Source: Gyromitra esculenta (Eukaryota; Ascomycota; Pezizomycetes; Pezizales; Discinaceae). From it: a stretch of 64,000 bases of DNA. This document shows positions 26,093 through 38,049 of this stretch, in pieces (within the stretch, counting starts at the first letter, position 1; each line of letters begins with the position of its first letter). The position numbers and the translations under genes are program-made. Below the pieces are notes generated by a model that saw only the letters and a program-made list of their open reading frames with translations, did no database searches and was not told where the DNA came from. The stretch spans positions 992,001 to 1,056,000 of the forward strand of contig JBCAML010000018.1 of the NCBI GenBank assembly GCA_038503075.1, in the 5' to 3' direction.

Positions 26093-28869
26093 TTACAAAA
26101 AATCGGCAGCCCTAACTCTTCCTCCGCCTCTTCCTCCCTGTCCGCCAGTCGCGGCGACAGGTACCTCTTTTCTCTTAGCGTCTCGCATCCTCGTGTCTCC
26201 ATCCCTCCCATACCTTAGTAAACTTCTCTCTCTACCCCCATTTTCCCGATAGCTATCTCCTCCGTCCCGCCTCCCATCATAGCGATCCCATTTCCCGGCA
26301 TCCTTGTGAGGGCTCCGGCTCCGGCTTCTATTCCGGTTCGTACTATTCCTAATAGCGGGGCTTCGCTGTCTACTTCTTAGGGGCGGAGAGTAACTATCTC
26401 CCCTAGCCCTAGCAGATCGTTTTGGGGACGAAAATCTGGCGACGCTGCGGGAGCGGCTGCGGCCAGCAGAAGAATAACTTTGGTTCCTAGCTCCAGTTTT
26501 CCGGGCAGGCTCATCAAACGACGACGAGTAGGACCTAGACCTATACCTTCCTCGAGGGGTTTCGATCTCCTTTGTCGGCGTAGGTGATCTAGATCTAGAC
26601 CCAGAACTCAAAGAGCTTCTCGACAAAGAGCTTCCTCGTTTCCCTTCTTTGGTGTAAGGTGACAAAGATCGACTTCTGGAACGTGAATAAGATTTTGATC
26701 TATCAGAATAAGAATCATAGCTCTTGCTCCGGCTTCGACTGCTTCGGGAATACGTGCTGACGGATCTCGTATAGCTTCTTGCTCGTCCCTTCCCCTTCAC
26801 CCTTCCTCTAATCGGACTCCTAGAGCGGCTATCGTATGATTTCGAACGCGATCTCGAGCGTGAGCTCCCAGTATATGATGAATAGCTTGATCTTGAACTA
26901 ACGGAATCCGTGGCAGACGTGTCGTTACCTATAGCCGGTGGAGGCACGATGGTTGCTTGTGCCGTAACATTATTCTTGAGATGTTCCCTCATATCCTCCG
27001 TAACTTCACCCATCCCAATACTCGTAAAATAATTGATAGAGAATCTAGTGTTCCTTGGGCTGTCCTTGGGGAAAAGTCCAGTGAAATCGCCCTGAAGGAA
27101 CGGATCCTTCAATCTCTCTTGCAGTTTCTTCATTCCCATACATTCTACTAAATCCTGGAAAAGGATTTTAATGAAAATTCGTGAAGAAGATGTCTCTTCT
27201 TCGTTCACATGGACAACAGAAAGAACGTGCCAACTTAAGGCATCAGTTGCCAACTGATGTCCGAAGAATCGCGCAATATTGCGAAGACGGTTGGTTTCAT
27301 ATCTGTGAATGGTATCGTAGTACGTCCGGAAACAGTCCTCAAATAACTCCGTCCAAAGTCGGTTCAGTTTTGCAAAACGTTCACCAATCAAGCCATAGAA
27401 TTTACTGTATGTGCGTTCCTGAGAGCAGCACTCAATGACCATAGAACAAAGTTCCTTTTCCAGTCCAGAAGGGAGTGTAACCTAAGTAGGATTATCAGTC
27501 TCGATTAAGTTAATATTGAGGGCAACAAGTAACATACCTTCATCAACTTGTGACAACATTCTTCGAAATCGACCGAAGACATAATCGTAAGATAAATCGT
27601 TCTTCGAAGATTGACCAGGTTGGTGTTGGTTTGATCTTGAATCTCAATCTTCTTATCCTCCTGCCTTTCGTCATCTTCATCGCTACTGCCATCATCGTCG
27701 TTCTCATCATCGCTCCCTTCCTCGCTCTCTTCGCCCAAAATTTCAGCCTTCGTCTTCTTGTAGAGCTCTTCATGCTCCTCCCAATCCGGGTCAAATTTAA
27801 ACACATTTAGTCCTTCGATAACGTCAATTTCGTCGTCTAGCTCAGTCCTATGTGTGATCTGGTCTTCCTCCTCAACTAAATCGAGTTCTTCTCTGACAGT
27901 AGGATGATCTTTGTATTTGTCTTTCCTGACTTGAAAAAGTACCTCGATCATGTACTGAATGCGCTTGTCAATGCTAGCTTCGTGGAGAATAGTCCTAAAC
28001 TGCTCGTAAACAGCGTTGTTTGCTGGGGGCGACATCTCTTCTAAATGAGCGCCAACTTCCCGCATCAAACCAACGGCAATCTCGACCGAGTCGTCTGTTG
28101 GCTTGTTTAAAAGTAGCATAAGAATCTCAATAGCCAAAATTTCGTCGGCAACCTGTTGATTACACAGGTGCGCGATAAAAGTGGTGCTGCTGAGACAGAC
28201 AGCTTTGTCGTTTCTCTTAAATGCTTTCCGAAATTGGACAACAAGCCTGTTCAGAAGCAACTCTCCAACCTGTGGCAATTTGGTATTGACGATGGCGGTC
28301 ATAGCAGCGTAAATTGCAGTGAAGGGAAGCGATACAGCCTGAGCCTTCATGATGGATCTGCAGTAAAGTCCCCTACCACGGATTAAATTCTCCTCGAAAA
28401 GCTCCGGGACAATGTGCTTGATGTTGGAAACATTCACTTTGTTGATTAACCCGTTGATACTCTTCTTCAACGCTTCCCAGGCCATACGCTGGTACTCCTT
28501 TGACTTCTTGTCGGTAATTTGCGCTTGCAGAGCTCGCAGGCGAGCGGGAGGGATGTAAGTGCCACCAGACCTCATAGAAAGAAGCTTTTCATATTCGGCT
28601 TTCGGATCGGGCTTCGGCTTGTTCTCAATTCCTTCTTTCTCGGCTTCCCTCTGGCGGATTCGCTCGGTCAATTGACGTTCGCGTTCCATGGCGCGCTGCG
28701 GGTCAACATCAGGGAGAGATGGGCCCGAGCGAGTTGATCCTCGGGGAGGAGGAGAGCGATAACGACGAGGTGAAGGTGATCGAGAGGGCGGAGAGCGTTT
28801 GCGCTTGCTTTGGGATTGAGGAGGGGGGGATGGGAGGCGAACAACTGACTGAACCACGACGTCCTCCAT
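26093..28869 (-). CDS. CWC22: CWC22, spliceosome-associated MIF4G/MA3 protein
   Basis: Two exons, 27538-28869 and 26093-27481, joined by a 56-bp intron in phase 0; 906 aa. A Pro/Arg/Ser-rich head precedes [10 protein letters not shown]. The MIF4G domain follows (about residues 125-330, with [15 protein letters not shown] and [20 protein letters not shown]). An acidic linker precedes the MA3 domain ([22 protein letters not shown] through [13 protein letters not shown]). The tail from about residue 620 is a long RS domain ([17 protein letters not shown]). Cwc22 binds Prp2 and is needed for the first catalytic step; in animals it also loads eIF4A3 for exon-junction complexes. The RS tail is longer than in budding yeast and like that of metazoan orthologs. 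It lies directly downstream of PRP31 on the same strand, 825 bp apart. Confidence 0.95.
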
Positions 28870-29694
28870 TGCTTAGCAACAGGGTGTGTGAAATGAGAGA
28901 TGAGCGTAAATATAAACCTGTAGGTCAGCGCCGGGAATGATTGCTGTTGGGGTGGTTTGTGTGATGGACGATGTTATTGAGCATGGACGACGAGGAGGGA
29001 AAGCTGAGATTCAGGAAACCATCGTGGGAAGGGAGCTTTCTTTCTTCTGCGCGTCGCGTGGTTTCTTAGTCATGTATCGAACCCTAACCCTTTCCTTTGA
29101 ACAACATAACTCAAGTGTTGTAGAGCACGTACAACATGTAACATGTAAACCCTGATGATTAGACAAAAGCTTGTATCTGAACCTTTCATGTAGTTTCTTA
29201 CCTCCACTCGGCATCTAGGGGTTCTCTAACTAAATCTTCAATGTTCCCTAGGAATATGTCCCGATCACAGACGATCACTCGTTTATGGTTACCAAAATCT
29301 TTATTAGTCGCCACAGCTCCGTGGAACAGCACATCAGACCCCCTAGGCTGACTTTTATATTCCACAAATCTAGCACCTCCAGCATCAATACTGCCTTGTG
29401 GGTATATTCCTCATTACCTTCACCTCAAAGACCGGTGACGATCAAACATTATTAACACATAGCTTATTTAAAGAGAATATAAAAGAAAAGAAAAGAGAAA
29501 CGCGGATGCAAAACCAAACAGAGAACTAGTACCATTTCAGAACGCCAATCCCATTTCCATCTCGATTTCGAAATACAAACGACGAGTCCCTAATTTCTCG
29601 AGAAACATACAACCTTTCCGAATTCGAGCCATCAGATGTCGCCAGTTCCGATGTTTATCAAATTGAGCTAAATCTTTAATTCTTTCGGTTTCAA
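28870..29694. other. 825-bp gap PRP31 / CWC22
   Basis: Holds the PRP31 3' region and CWC22 promoter (both minus strand). An AAAAGAAAAGAAAAGAG stretch lies near 29480-29500. No additional gene supported. Confidence 0.5.
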
Positions 29695-31579
29695 TCAAGC
29701 TTTTCTTGGCATAGAAGGTGGTAGCATCAACCCCTTTGCCTTTCCAGTATCAAGCTTTTTGTTCGGGAGTGTACTTACGCCACCACCAACCATACTGAAG
29801 GTTCCCCCAGCAAAGTATCGGTCTTCCTCAGCTGCAGCCTTTCTCTTTCTTTCTGCCGCAACTTTAGGATCAATCAACTCGATCCCCTGCACTGGGGTGA
29901 ATGCCAGACTACTGGCTGTACCACTCGGCCCCGTTCCACCAAACGTGCTTCTACCACCCAATGCGGCAAGACCCGGTCCAGTAGATGATCGAGAACCAAG
30001 TATAGATTGGGCGCCACCAATTCGTGACTGAGACCCACTGGCAGGAGTCGCAGTACCCCATCCAGGGTTATATTTTCCCAATTTAGCGCGAGTACGTTGA
30101 TCGACTTGCAATGCCCTAATCCGCCCGGTTTGCTCTTGACCAATCATTCCGAGTCCCCGTGTACTATCGCTAGTCCCATAGCCAGTTTCTTCCTCCTGCC
30201 TTCCAAAAGCCATCCGATTCTGTGCCTTCCGGAGATCGGTCATTGCTGTAGCTTCTTTCGCTTTTCGAGCTCTCCTCCCTCCACGCTTACGCGCCGGTTT
30301 GTCATCAGGCGCGGGCAAGGCCTTAGGCCCTTTGTTTGGTGGGGGTATAGTAAGCTTTTCCAATTTCTCGAGAACTTGTTCCTTGAGATCTTCGCCCTGA
30401 GACCCGTCAGTTGAAGAATGGGAGAAATCAACGCGAGCAGCTAGGATCAACTTTGCAGCAACGATCCGCATAGCCTGCTTTTTCAGGTCCGTCGGTATGT
30501 TCCGGATGATTGATGAATTAAACAGATATCCCTGCTGGCGGATTCCAATGTTGGTTGCTAGCCCGGCCTGTGTTTGACGCTTCGAGCCCAACGCTGGGAT
30601 GTTGCATGCTGGAGTGGCTGCTAGGCCTCTCAACCCACCCGCAAAGTTGATGAGTTGTGCTGCTGTTTGAGAGCTAACTATGGCAGATATGTTGGGCGCA
30701 AATATGGACATGCGAGATTCAACATAGGCAGTAATCGTACGCTTTGCGTTATCAAGAGCCTGGGTCATCTCACAAGCCCTCATGGTCACCGCAAACTCTT
30801 TCTCAGTCAGGTTACGGCCTGAAGTTGTCGTAGCCTCGACAGTGACAATCATCAGGGTGGGACCATCCAACACCGAACGCAGGCGATTCCCATTCCGAGC
30901 TTCGAGAGATTTGATGTCCAAGTCATTCCCAATGATGGAGACGGTTTTAGCATAATCCAGAGGATTGGTGACAAGGTTCTCAAGTTCAGGGAATCGAACA
31001 GCATAATGATCGCGAATGAATTTGTGTACAAGTATGATTTCATTATCAATAGAGACAGCATGAGCGTTTGACTGAACGAGAAGCTTGTATTCCGGATTAT
31101 CTTCGACGTTTCCTTGGGGTCCTGTCGAGGGGGGTAACGACTTGTAGTATTCAATTCGCTGTTTTATAATCGGCAGTCAGTAATGCTCCAGGAGGAGTAA
31201 AATAAAATAATTTAAATTTTTTAACGGGGCTCACCTCTAGGACGGGCTCAAGAATTTTCATCAAGCCAGCCACACTTCTGACATCGTCCACATTACCCAG
31301 CTGCATCTTCTCCACTTTGGCTTTCCTCGCCTCCTCATCATCATCATCTGCCAGCTCTGATCCATCACGCGTTATTGGTGGGCCCACACTTCCCATTGCT
31401 TCATTTTCACCTTCATCCACCTCTTCATCACCATCCAGTTCCATAAAGTCGCGCGATTTGGTGCGGTGACCATCAGTTTCTGGTGAGCGGGATGCTCCAT
31501 TTTCTGTCCCGTAATCGTCTTCATTTTCTGATTCGTTGAAGTCGGCCAAAAGGTCAGCAGCCAAAGAAGATTCGGCCAT
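29695..31579 (-). CDS. PRP31: PRP31, U4/U6 snRNP protein
   Basis: Exons 31235-31579 and 29695-31158 with a 76-bp phase-0 intron; 602 aa. An acidic N terminus (DGDEEVDEGENEAMG, DDDDEEARKAKVEKM) leads to the NOSIC/NOP fold. That fold includes NEIILVHKFIRDHYAVRFPELE, NGNRLRSVLDGPTLMIVTVEATTTSGR, and the NOP core ISAIVSSQTAAQLINFAGGL with LATNIGIRQQGYLFNSSII. The C-terminal PRP31 region carries RRARKAKEATAMTDLRKAQNRMAFG. Prp31 clamps the U4 snRNA 5' stem-loop with Snu13 and holds the tri-snRNP together. The basic patch RKRGGRRARKAKE looks like a nuclear localisation signal. Confidence 0.96.
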
Positions 31580-32392
31580 TTAGTAATATATAGAAGAATG
31601 GGCGCTTTGGTTGATTGTAGCCAAGATAATGCGATGGCAAAGACGACAGCGACAGGTGCCTTCAGCGTTTCCTGGGTGTTCAAGGGAGATACGAAAAGAC
31701 TACCTACCACTTTCGACATTGCTTAGTCATCTGATTTTGGAGCCTAACCACTTCCTACATTGGAGCGAAGATCGATTTCTAAGCAGCAACCCTACATGTA
31801 CGCGGTGATAATTTCATTCGACATTGTTCATTTAAATATATCAAGATACCTTCCGGGGCCAAAATATTGAGAAAACCAAGCTATCTACAAAAAAACCGCA
31901 TACATCAACATCCTTTCACTGTTAAATCTTTTTGGCCCCGTTCGTACCTGACTCCTACCCAAGGTATATACGATACAACACCCTCCCATTTTCCCAAGTG
32001 ATAATATACAACAATACAGTAGCAGTGATAAGTCAATAAAGGGGACCAGGACACCAACGGCCAGCAAAACTCTCCACGAAAATAAATCAAGAAAACCAGA
32101 ACAAGAATGCACAACCAGCAATTCCCTAAAGAAAAAAAAGAAAACCTAATTGGAAAGAATAGAAGCCGAGAAGAAAAAACAACTCCGTGATCCCTAGCCC
32201 AGGCTTTAAAAACGCAAACACAAAAATAAAAAGGAGAACAATCATCCCCGAAAATGAAGGATCGTGAAAAGACATTCAAGAAGAAATCGAAAGAAATCAT
32301 ATAAAAGATAGAAGACAAAGAAGGAGAAAAAGAGCGCAACCATCCCAAGAAAAATAAATAGATAGATAACAAATATCACGCAGAAGATACTG
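31580..32392. other. 813-bp gap SET3-like / PRP31
   Basis: No gene seen. Purine-rich AAGAAAAAAGAAAACC stretches at 32120-32350 probably belong to the 3' region of the SET3-like gene. One TACATGTA at 31793. Confidence 0.5.
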
Positions 32393-35300
32393 CTACCGTA
32401 CACTCCAAGAGTTGTTTGCTCTGTGCTCCTTCGGCCGTGTAGGTACTCTAGTTGAATCCAACATCATGTTTTGCATGGGTGCTTCAGGAAGTGGAAGTGA
32501 TGCAATCGGCATTAATGCTGGCGAAGAATCGAAGATCTTCCGTGGCTCTTCAGGTGAAGCCAAACTCGATGCTTTCAGGGGGCCTGGTGAAACTATGATC
32601 TCGTCGCCTCCAGACTTGATAAGATGTTTTTCCTCGGCTTTGTCAGTAGTTTCTACTTTCTGCTTTCGCTTTCCGTAATCTTGTAAACTCAGCTTCTTTG
32701 TCCGTGTTGGGCTGGGCTGTACTAAGGGGTTGTTGAGTATGAAATTAGAGGAGCTTGCTAGGTTCGATACGACAGACAAAGGCGATTGTAAAATAACAGT
32801 ACGAGGCGTGGGCATGTTTTGCGCTGCAGATTTTATTGGGGCATTCGGAAAACTTGGGCTGGACGGTAGCTGTAAATGCAACCCAGAATACCGGAATCCG
32901 TTAATGTATGGCTGGTCACTTGGAGTGGTACTCTGTGACTGTTCAGAATGTGACTTGAGGGGAACTGCAGCACCTTGCGCCTGATGGGCTGAAAGATCCG
33001 AATCTGCGAAGATATCTGCCAGCGCAGGACCGGGTGGGCGGGTCGATAGTGGTGGCGAAATTTTAGTGGCGCTAGAATCAAGTACATTGATTATCGAGGC
33101 TAGAGTCGCAGAGTCTTGAGCCGCTGATTTGACGGTGTTTGCAGCTTCCCAACTTAAAATAATTGATTCCGTCTCTTCAGACTGCTTTATGTCGGCAGCT
33201 AGTGCACTATTTATCGGAGAACTTTCAGGAGCGGGCAGCTTGATAGATTTTTGGGCAGGCGAGCCTTCGGGACTATGCGAAGCAATATGTGTGTGCTTTC
33301 TCTTTTTATCTTCAGTAGAATCAGCCACCGCTTCCTCCCTATCTCGTAATAGACTCTGCATCAATCGTTTCCTCAGTGGTAATCGAGGTGGTCTCGGAGG
33401 TGACATCTTAGGGTCTTGCTGCCACCACGGTACCTCGTCTTCAACCTCGTCAGTCTGGACAGAGGCATTTTTATACTGTGGTCGTGGAGGTTTTATGATG
33501 GTTTTACTTCGATGTTTCACCGGGTCCTCACCATTACCTTGGTGTCCAGCTGAAGAATGTGATCCTCTCCGTCGTTGCTTTCCAGGTTCTGAATGAACCG
33601 GAGAATTTGAATCTCTCCTACCAACACTTGCATCGGTAACAGTATACTCGCCAGGAATTGAGATCGAACCAGGTGTAGTAACAGGGGGTGAATACGGTGA
33701 TCGCTGATGGGCGGGCACTTTTTGTTTCTTGCTTGCATCCATTCCTTTCATCCCATCTCTCGGTTCTGTTCCAGGATTAGAAAAAGGAAGGGCCCCAGTT
33801 GGTAGCGAAACGGTGCTGTTCCTTTTCCTGCGTTTAATGGATTGTGGGAGCTGTTCTTCCTGTTGTTGTTTTTCAATGCGTGACAAGACTTCTTTAAACT
33901 TTCGAGCTTCTCGGCCAGTCATTTCACTGGTTTCTACTGCCGTATCAGGAACAGTCGAGGGGGTCAGGTCACGACTGCGGGGCTTGCTTCTAGATGAAGG
34001 CGCTGAAATCGATCGGTTATCGTCCTCATCGTCATCGTTTATCGGCCCGGAGCTTCGTGCTGGACTAGGTTCCTTCAAGACATTGGGCATACATGGCTCT
34101 ATTGATGAATTTCTTTTTATCGATTGCTTTTTTCTCATTCCATTCGTGGATGCAGATTTGGGAGCAAAAATTCCGCCTTTAATTCCGATTAAAGGACAAT
34201 CATCCTCTCCCGAGCATTGGCAATCCCCAAGCTTTTTAGTTAGCAATACAGTTCCATTCACTAGTTCGCCGAGGGTCTCAGCTCTTACCAGATTCCAGTC
34301 AAACCCTTCATGCGCTAACTCATAGGCCTCGGAAGTTTCACCCAAATCCCAACGTAACGTTAGCTGTGTTTCCGCTTTTATCGCATCCCTAGCGAATAGC
34401 CCAAAGCAAACTTCAGATTTGTCGATAACAACAGTGCGGACTTCTAGGTTTGGGTGACAGCTTCGCCTAATGAACCGAGACTCTGAACCACACTTTCGGG
34501 CATCAATGTAGATAGGAAGGTTGGGATGAAAGAGGACATGAAGCTTTGGATGAGGTGGCATGTCCAACTGGCTGCTAGGCTCGCTTTGACGGGGCTTTAT
34601 GAGAGCCACCTCTCCTTTGTAGATAGTGACCAACTGTCCCGGCGAAACTGGTGTCTCAAGCACAAGGGACCAACAAGGATATCCCGAGCTTGGATAGGAT
34701 TTGGAAGAGTCTGATAACTTACGCACCGAAATCTTCGGCCGATCGAGAGATGCAAACTTTTCGCGATCATAATGCACCAGAGACTCCCCGTGATGCGCTA
34801 GAGGTAAAAAGGTTAAATTTTCAATAAAGGCCCGAACATTGGGATCTGCATATTGATTAGGGCCAGCACTGATATCAATGTATTTGGGCCTAAGATTTTC
34901 GGTCGATTTCCCATAATCAATGTCGGTTTCCGTCTCGCCATTTCTGGTAGGCGAAGGAATATTCGGCGAACTAGGTGAAACATTATTATTATGGAAGGCC
35001 GCTGTCCCAATAGTAGCAGGCTGAAAAGATAGATGTGATCTGGTGGTATTAGCACTCTGTATGGCTCGATGACCCCTTTTTCGGCTTGAAGGTTGCTGCA
35101 CTTCCTTGGGACTAGGTAATTTACTAAAGCCTGGTACCAGTCCCTTCTCCGCAGTTGAGGGTACCTTTTTTGGTGCAGCACCGTTCGAGCCATTCGTATA
35201 TTCCTTCTTCTTGTGTGAGGCTGCGGTTGATCGCTTCTTCTTGTGGCTCCTTTTCGCCTGCTCTTCAGCCCGCCGCTTCCTTTGATGATCTTTCGCTTTC

Positions 35301-35563
35301 GATACATCCAACGGTCGTGGCGAACACCTCGGACAATAATAGCATTGGGGTAGATTTTCCACCGCGATGTCGACGCACACGAGATGTTGCCAGGTGTCAC
35401 ATTTATCGCAACAGACGGTGAGGCCATCATCGTCAGAAATCTCGCAAATACAGTTGATTTCACCGGAGGAATCTTCGACGTCTTCGGGGGTCGTGGTCGA
35501 GTTTGCGAGCGAGGGAGGCTGCGAAGGACCGGAAGGGGAAAGAATGGTAGGGTTCTCGGTCAT
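32393..35563 (-). CDS. SET3: SET3-like PHD finger + SET domain chromatin protein
   Basis: A single open frame of 1056 aa. A PHD finger at about residues 37-80 shows the full zinc ligand series (CICEISDDDGL, CCDKCDTWQHLVC, CYYCPRC). A basic Lys/Arg region follows. A divergent SET domain spans about 290-420 (WSLVLETPVSPGQLVTIYKGEV, YIDARKCGSESRFIRRSCHPN, CFGLFARDAIKAETQLTLRWD). The rest is Ser/Pro-rich and disordered. Yeast Set3 scaffolds a histone deacetylase complex; its PHD finger reads H3K4me2. The motif RRSCHPN keeps the NHxxxPN-like substrate pocket only in part, and no obvious post-SET cysteines follow, so catalysis is doubtful. It is intronless in my reading, unusual beside its neighbours; a short in-frame intron near the start of the SET domain (GTAAGT at about 34722) cannot be excluded. 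Confidence 0.88.
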   Translation of the reverse strand: MTENPTILSPSGPSQPPSLANSTTTPEDVEDSSGEINCICEISDDDGLTVCCDKCDTWQHLVCVDIAVENLPQCYYCPRCSPRPLDVSKAKDHQRKRRAEEQAKRSHKKKRSTAASHKKKEYTNGSNGAAPKKVPSTAEKGLVPGFSKLPSPKEVQQPSSRKRGHRAIQSANTTRSHLSFQPATIGTAAFHNNNVSPSSPNIPSPTRNGETETDIDYGKSTENLRPKYIDISAGPNQYADPNVRAFIENLTFLPLAHHGESLVHYDREKFASLDRPKISVRKLSDSSKSYPSSGYPCWSLVLETPVSPGQLVTIYKGEVALIKPRQSEPSSQLDMPPHPKLHVLFHPNLPIYIDARKCGSESRFIRRSCHPNLEVRTVVIDKSEVCFGLFARDAIKAETQLTLRWDLGETSEAYELAHEGFDWNLVRAETLGELVNGTVLLTKKLGDCQCSGEDDCPLIGIKGGIFAPKSASTNGMRKKQSIKRNSSIEPCMPNVLKEPSPARSSGPINDDDEDDNRSISAPSSRSKPRSRDLTPSTVPDTAVETSEMTGREARKFKEVLSRIEKQQQEEQLPQSIKRRKRNSTVSLPTGALPFSNPGTEPRDGMKGMDASKKQKVPAHQRSPYSPPVTTPGSISIPGEYTVTDASVGRRDSNSPVHSEPGKQRRRGSHSSAGHQGNGEDPVKHRSKTIIKPPRPQYKNASVQTDEVEDEVPWWQQDPKMSPPRPPRLPLRKRLMQSLLRDREEAVADSTEDKKRKHTHIASHSPEGSPAQKSIKLPAPESSPINSALAADIKQSEETESIILSWEAANTVKSAAQDSATLASIINVLDSSATKISPPLSTRPPGPALADIFADSDLSAHQAQGAAVPLKSHSEQSQSTTPSDQPYINGFRYSGLHLQLPSSPSFPNAPIKSAAQNMPTPRTVILQSPLSVVSNLASSSNFILNNPLVQPSPTRTKKLSLQDYGKRKQKVETTDKAEEKHLIKSGGDEIIVSPGPLKASSLASPEEPRKIFDSSPALMPIASLPLPEAPMQNMMLDSTRVPTRPKEHRANNSWSVR

Positions 35564-36340
35564 TATCTTTCGTAGAAACAGCCTCTCTGTGGCTTCTTCT
35601 TCGAGGGGGGAATTTTGTCGTCTTCAGCAACAATCTGGTATGAGACTCATGTCGTTGAAGGTGGCAACAGAGAGGGGGAGGAATCGCAAATTCCAGGGGA
35701 GGATCGGAGTGTTTACTACTGGTGGAATCAGCCTTGTCGCGATCGAGGGATGGCAGTAAATTCATCCAGGAAGGGGCTTGTGGTGGAGGATGGAAAGGGA
35801 GGTAGGGCCGGAAGGGGGGGTGGGGAAGCGAGGATGGAGCTGACCTTTCTAAGCAGCGATGACAGGAGCCGGCAGGGAATGTGTGCGTGGTCTTCTACGA
35901 CGGCAGAAAACGGAAGCCCCTTAACTAGTTTATGATTTTCTCCTGATCCGTGGGTTAGAGGTGGTGAGCGATGACACAGGCGCGGTGTTTGTTGATGAAC
36001 AGAACCGAAGAGCAACAGGGCGTGAGACTAGCAGCTGAGCAACTGGAAATGCGGTTGGTACAGACGAGAGCCTATTCGCAGGAATAGCCTGAGGCTGTTA
36101 AAAATATTTACTAATTATTTTCTTTGATGATCGAAGCGCCAGCACCCAGGTTTAGAGAAGATGCCAAAGAGGATAGTAGTGGTAATCGGTGAATCGTCTT
36201 TCTCCTCTTGTTCCGGGGATGGATTGATCTGTTCGGATAGGTTGGATAGGATCGCTAGGGGAAGCAGAAGGGTGCGAATGAATGGGTGGATGGAACAGAT
36301 GGATAGATGAGAGTTGAATGGATAGATGGGTTGGTTTGGT

Positions 36341-36378
36341 TTTTTTGGGGGGGTGGTTTTTTTTTGGGGGGGGCGGGA
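36341..36378 (+). repeat. G-run / T-run low-complexity tract
   Basis: Alternating T-runs and runs of 7-8 G, ending in GGGCGGG. Four or more G-tracts within 40 bases could form a quadruplex on the + strand, which is the non-template-like side for the minus-strand SET3 gene. Confidence 0.7.
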
Positions 36379-37899
36379 GAAAGGAAAAGGCGACGGTGTG
36401 TGGAGCGACGATGACAGAGATCAGAGACGGCGACACGACAAGCAAGGAGGAGAGCGGCGACAGCGGCGAAGAGCGAGGGGGAAAAGACAAGAGCGAAGCC
36501 GTACAGAGCAGAGCAAAGCGAAACAGAGGAGAGAAAGAGAGACACAGCAGTACCAAGCAGCGAGAGCGGACAGAAGGGGGAAGGATGGATGGGTAACCCA
36601 GCCTAGGCTGCACTGGGATGGATTCGATTGGAATCGTTGGGACGGACGACCAAGTGACGAAGGGAGAGGGAGAGAGACCAAGTGGTGAGAAAAGACTTGC
36701 CTGTTATTCGAATTTGGAAATCAGCTAGCCACTTTGGGCGGTAAATTAACAGCCAAAAAAAATAATGACCTTCATTGCTATTTTATGTATGTGTGCATGT
36801 ACGAATGCAAGAGAAAAATCCAAATTCCCACCTCTCCCCTTGCCCCCTCCCCTCCAACGCCAGTGCGCGAGAGGAGGATCTTGTGTGCAGGGGGCCACGG
36901 CATCCTGGCCGACCGAGTCGATAGGTGTTTTCAGGAGACCCGAAAATCTGGAGAGGGAGATAGCCGCATTGATAGGAGGTCGTCGAGATGCAAGAGTCTA
37001 GCGAACGAAGGATGGATTATGTCGGAGAAAGAGAAGTGACGGACGGCGAAGAGAAACGATGGTGAGCGAGAAAACCGGCATCCTGGTGAGCATGAGAAGG
37101 TGACCACGATCCGAGATGGCCAGCCCGTCCACTTCTGTATCCACACCGTGTCTTATCTCCGGATGGGTTCTCTGGCAACAAGACGGGTTGTTGGGTGGGA
37201 GAAAAGAAACGAACAAGAAAAATAGCCGAACAAGGTTCGAAGGCGGGGATGCTTCCTTGCTTCGAGTCTTTGACCAGATGAGCTTGCGGTGCAAAGACGA
37301 AAAGAGACTAGGCAAGGGTGCATTCAGTGTGGTGCTTGAATTGCTGTGGTGCCACTGTTTCCGGTGCCCACGAAAAGGGCAGCAGCGTTGCCTGTAGGTT
37401 GGATGGTTGGAGCTGATCCAGCCAATAGAGCGTGTTGTGTGGGTGTCTTTGCTTTTTTTTTTTCTTTCTTCCACCACGCGGCTCATCGGCTCATTCATGG
37501 GTTCGCTAAAGTCACTGGAATAGATCAACCTCAGAAAGAGCACAGTGAACTTTTATTGCAATCTTCTATGGTTACTTGGTCGATGAGGCTATCTACCGCT
37601 GGCGTTTGAATATATCTCGTGAGGAAAGGTCTGAAGCTGTAGAGGAGCTCTCTACAGCGCTTTAAAGCAATGAGCAGGAGGGGAGAACCTATCCTCAGCA
37701 TCTGGAATAAACTGCATGCATGATGTACTTAGGGCTTATTGTTGCATCCGGACAAGGGTCTTATCTGTCCATTCTACCTGAAACTAGTGTCACTTTAGCG
37801 AAGATGGAGGAAGGTCCTCAATAACACAGACACACCCACACCCACACACCAAGGATTCTTCTAGAATTATTGTTTCAGATATTCTACTTTTTAGCAAGA

Positions 37900-37992
37900 A
37901 TACGAACCGGAAAACATGAGGGTGTGGCTTTGTATGGGCGCGAATCCCGTAGCATACCAAGCCACACACCTCCTGTTTTCTGGTTCGTATGC
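37900..37992. repeat. dispersed palindromic repeat, copy C (best hairpin)
   Basis: Arms of about 38 bases: left ATACGAACCGGAAAACATGA then GGGTGTGGCTTTGTATG; the right arm is its reverse complement with about four differences. The loop is about 16 bases. Same family as 12031-12132 and 25431-25515. Confidence 0.85.
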
Positions 37993-38049
37993 CTGCTAGC
38001 GAATACATCCAGTCGCTAGCCTGCTCCTACAGAATCGGAACAACAAGGC

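Larger units (their letters stand above)
35564..38049. other. 2.5-kb region upstream of SET3-like gene
   Basis: No gene supported; several open frames on both strands overlap one another and are low-complexity. G-rich and pyrimidine/purine-biased throughout 36200-36700, including long G-runs at 36346-36378. Palindromic repeat copy C is at 37900-37992. Probably a long leader or promoter of the SET3-like gene. Confidence 0.45.

Noticed and set aside
36152..36688. Several frames of 80-150 aa on both strands
   Set aside because: Low-complexity Ser/Pro/Leu or Arg/Glu products from strand-biased DNA; no conserved content.
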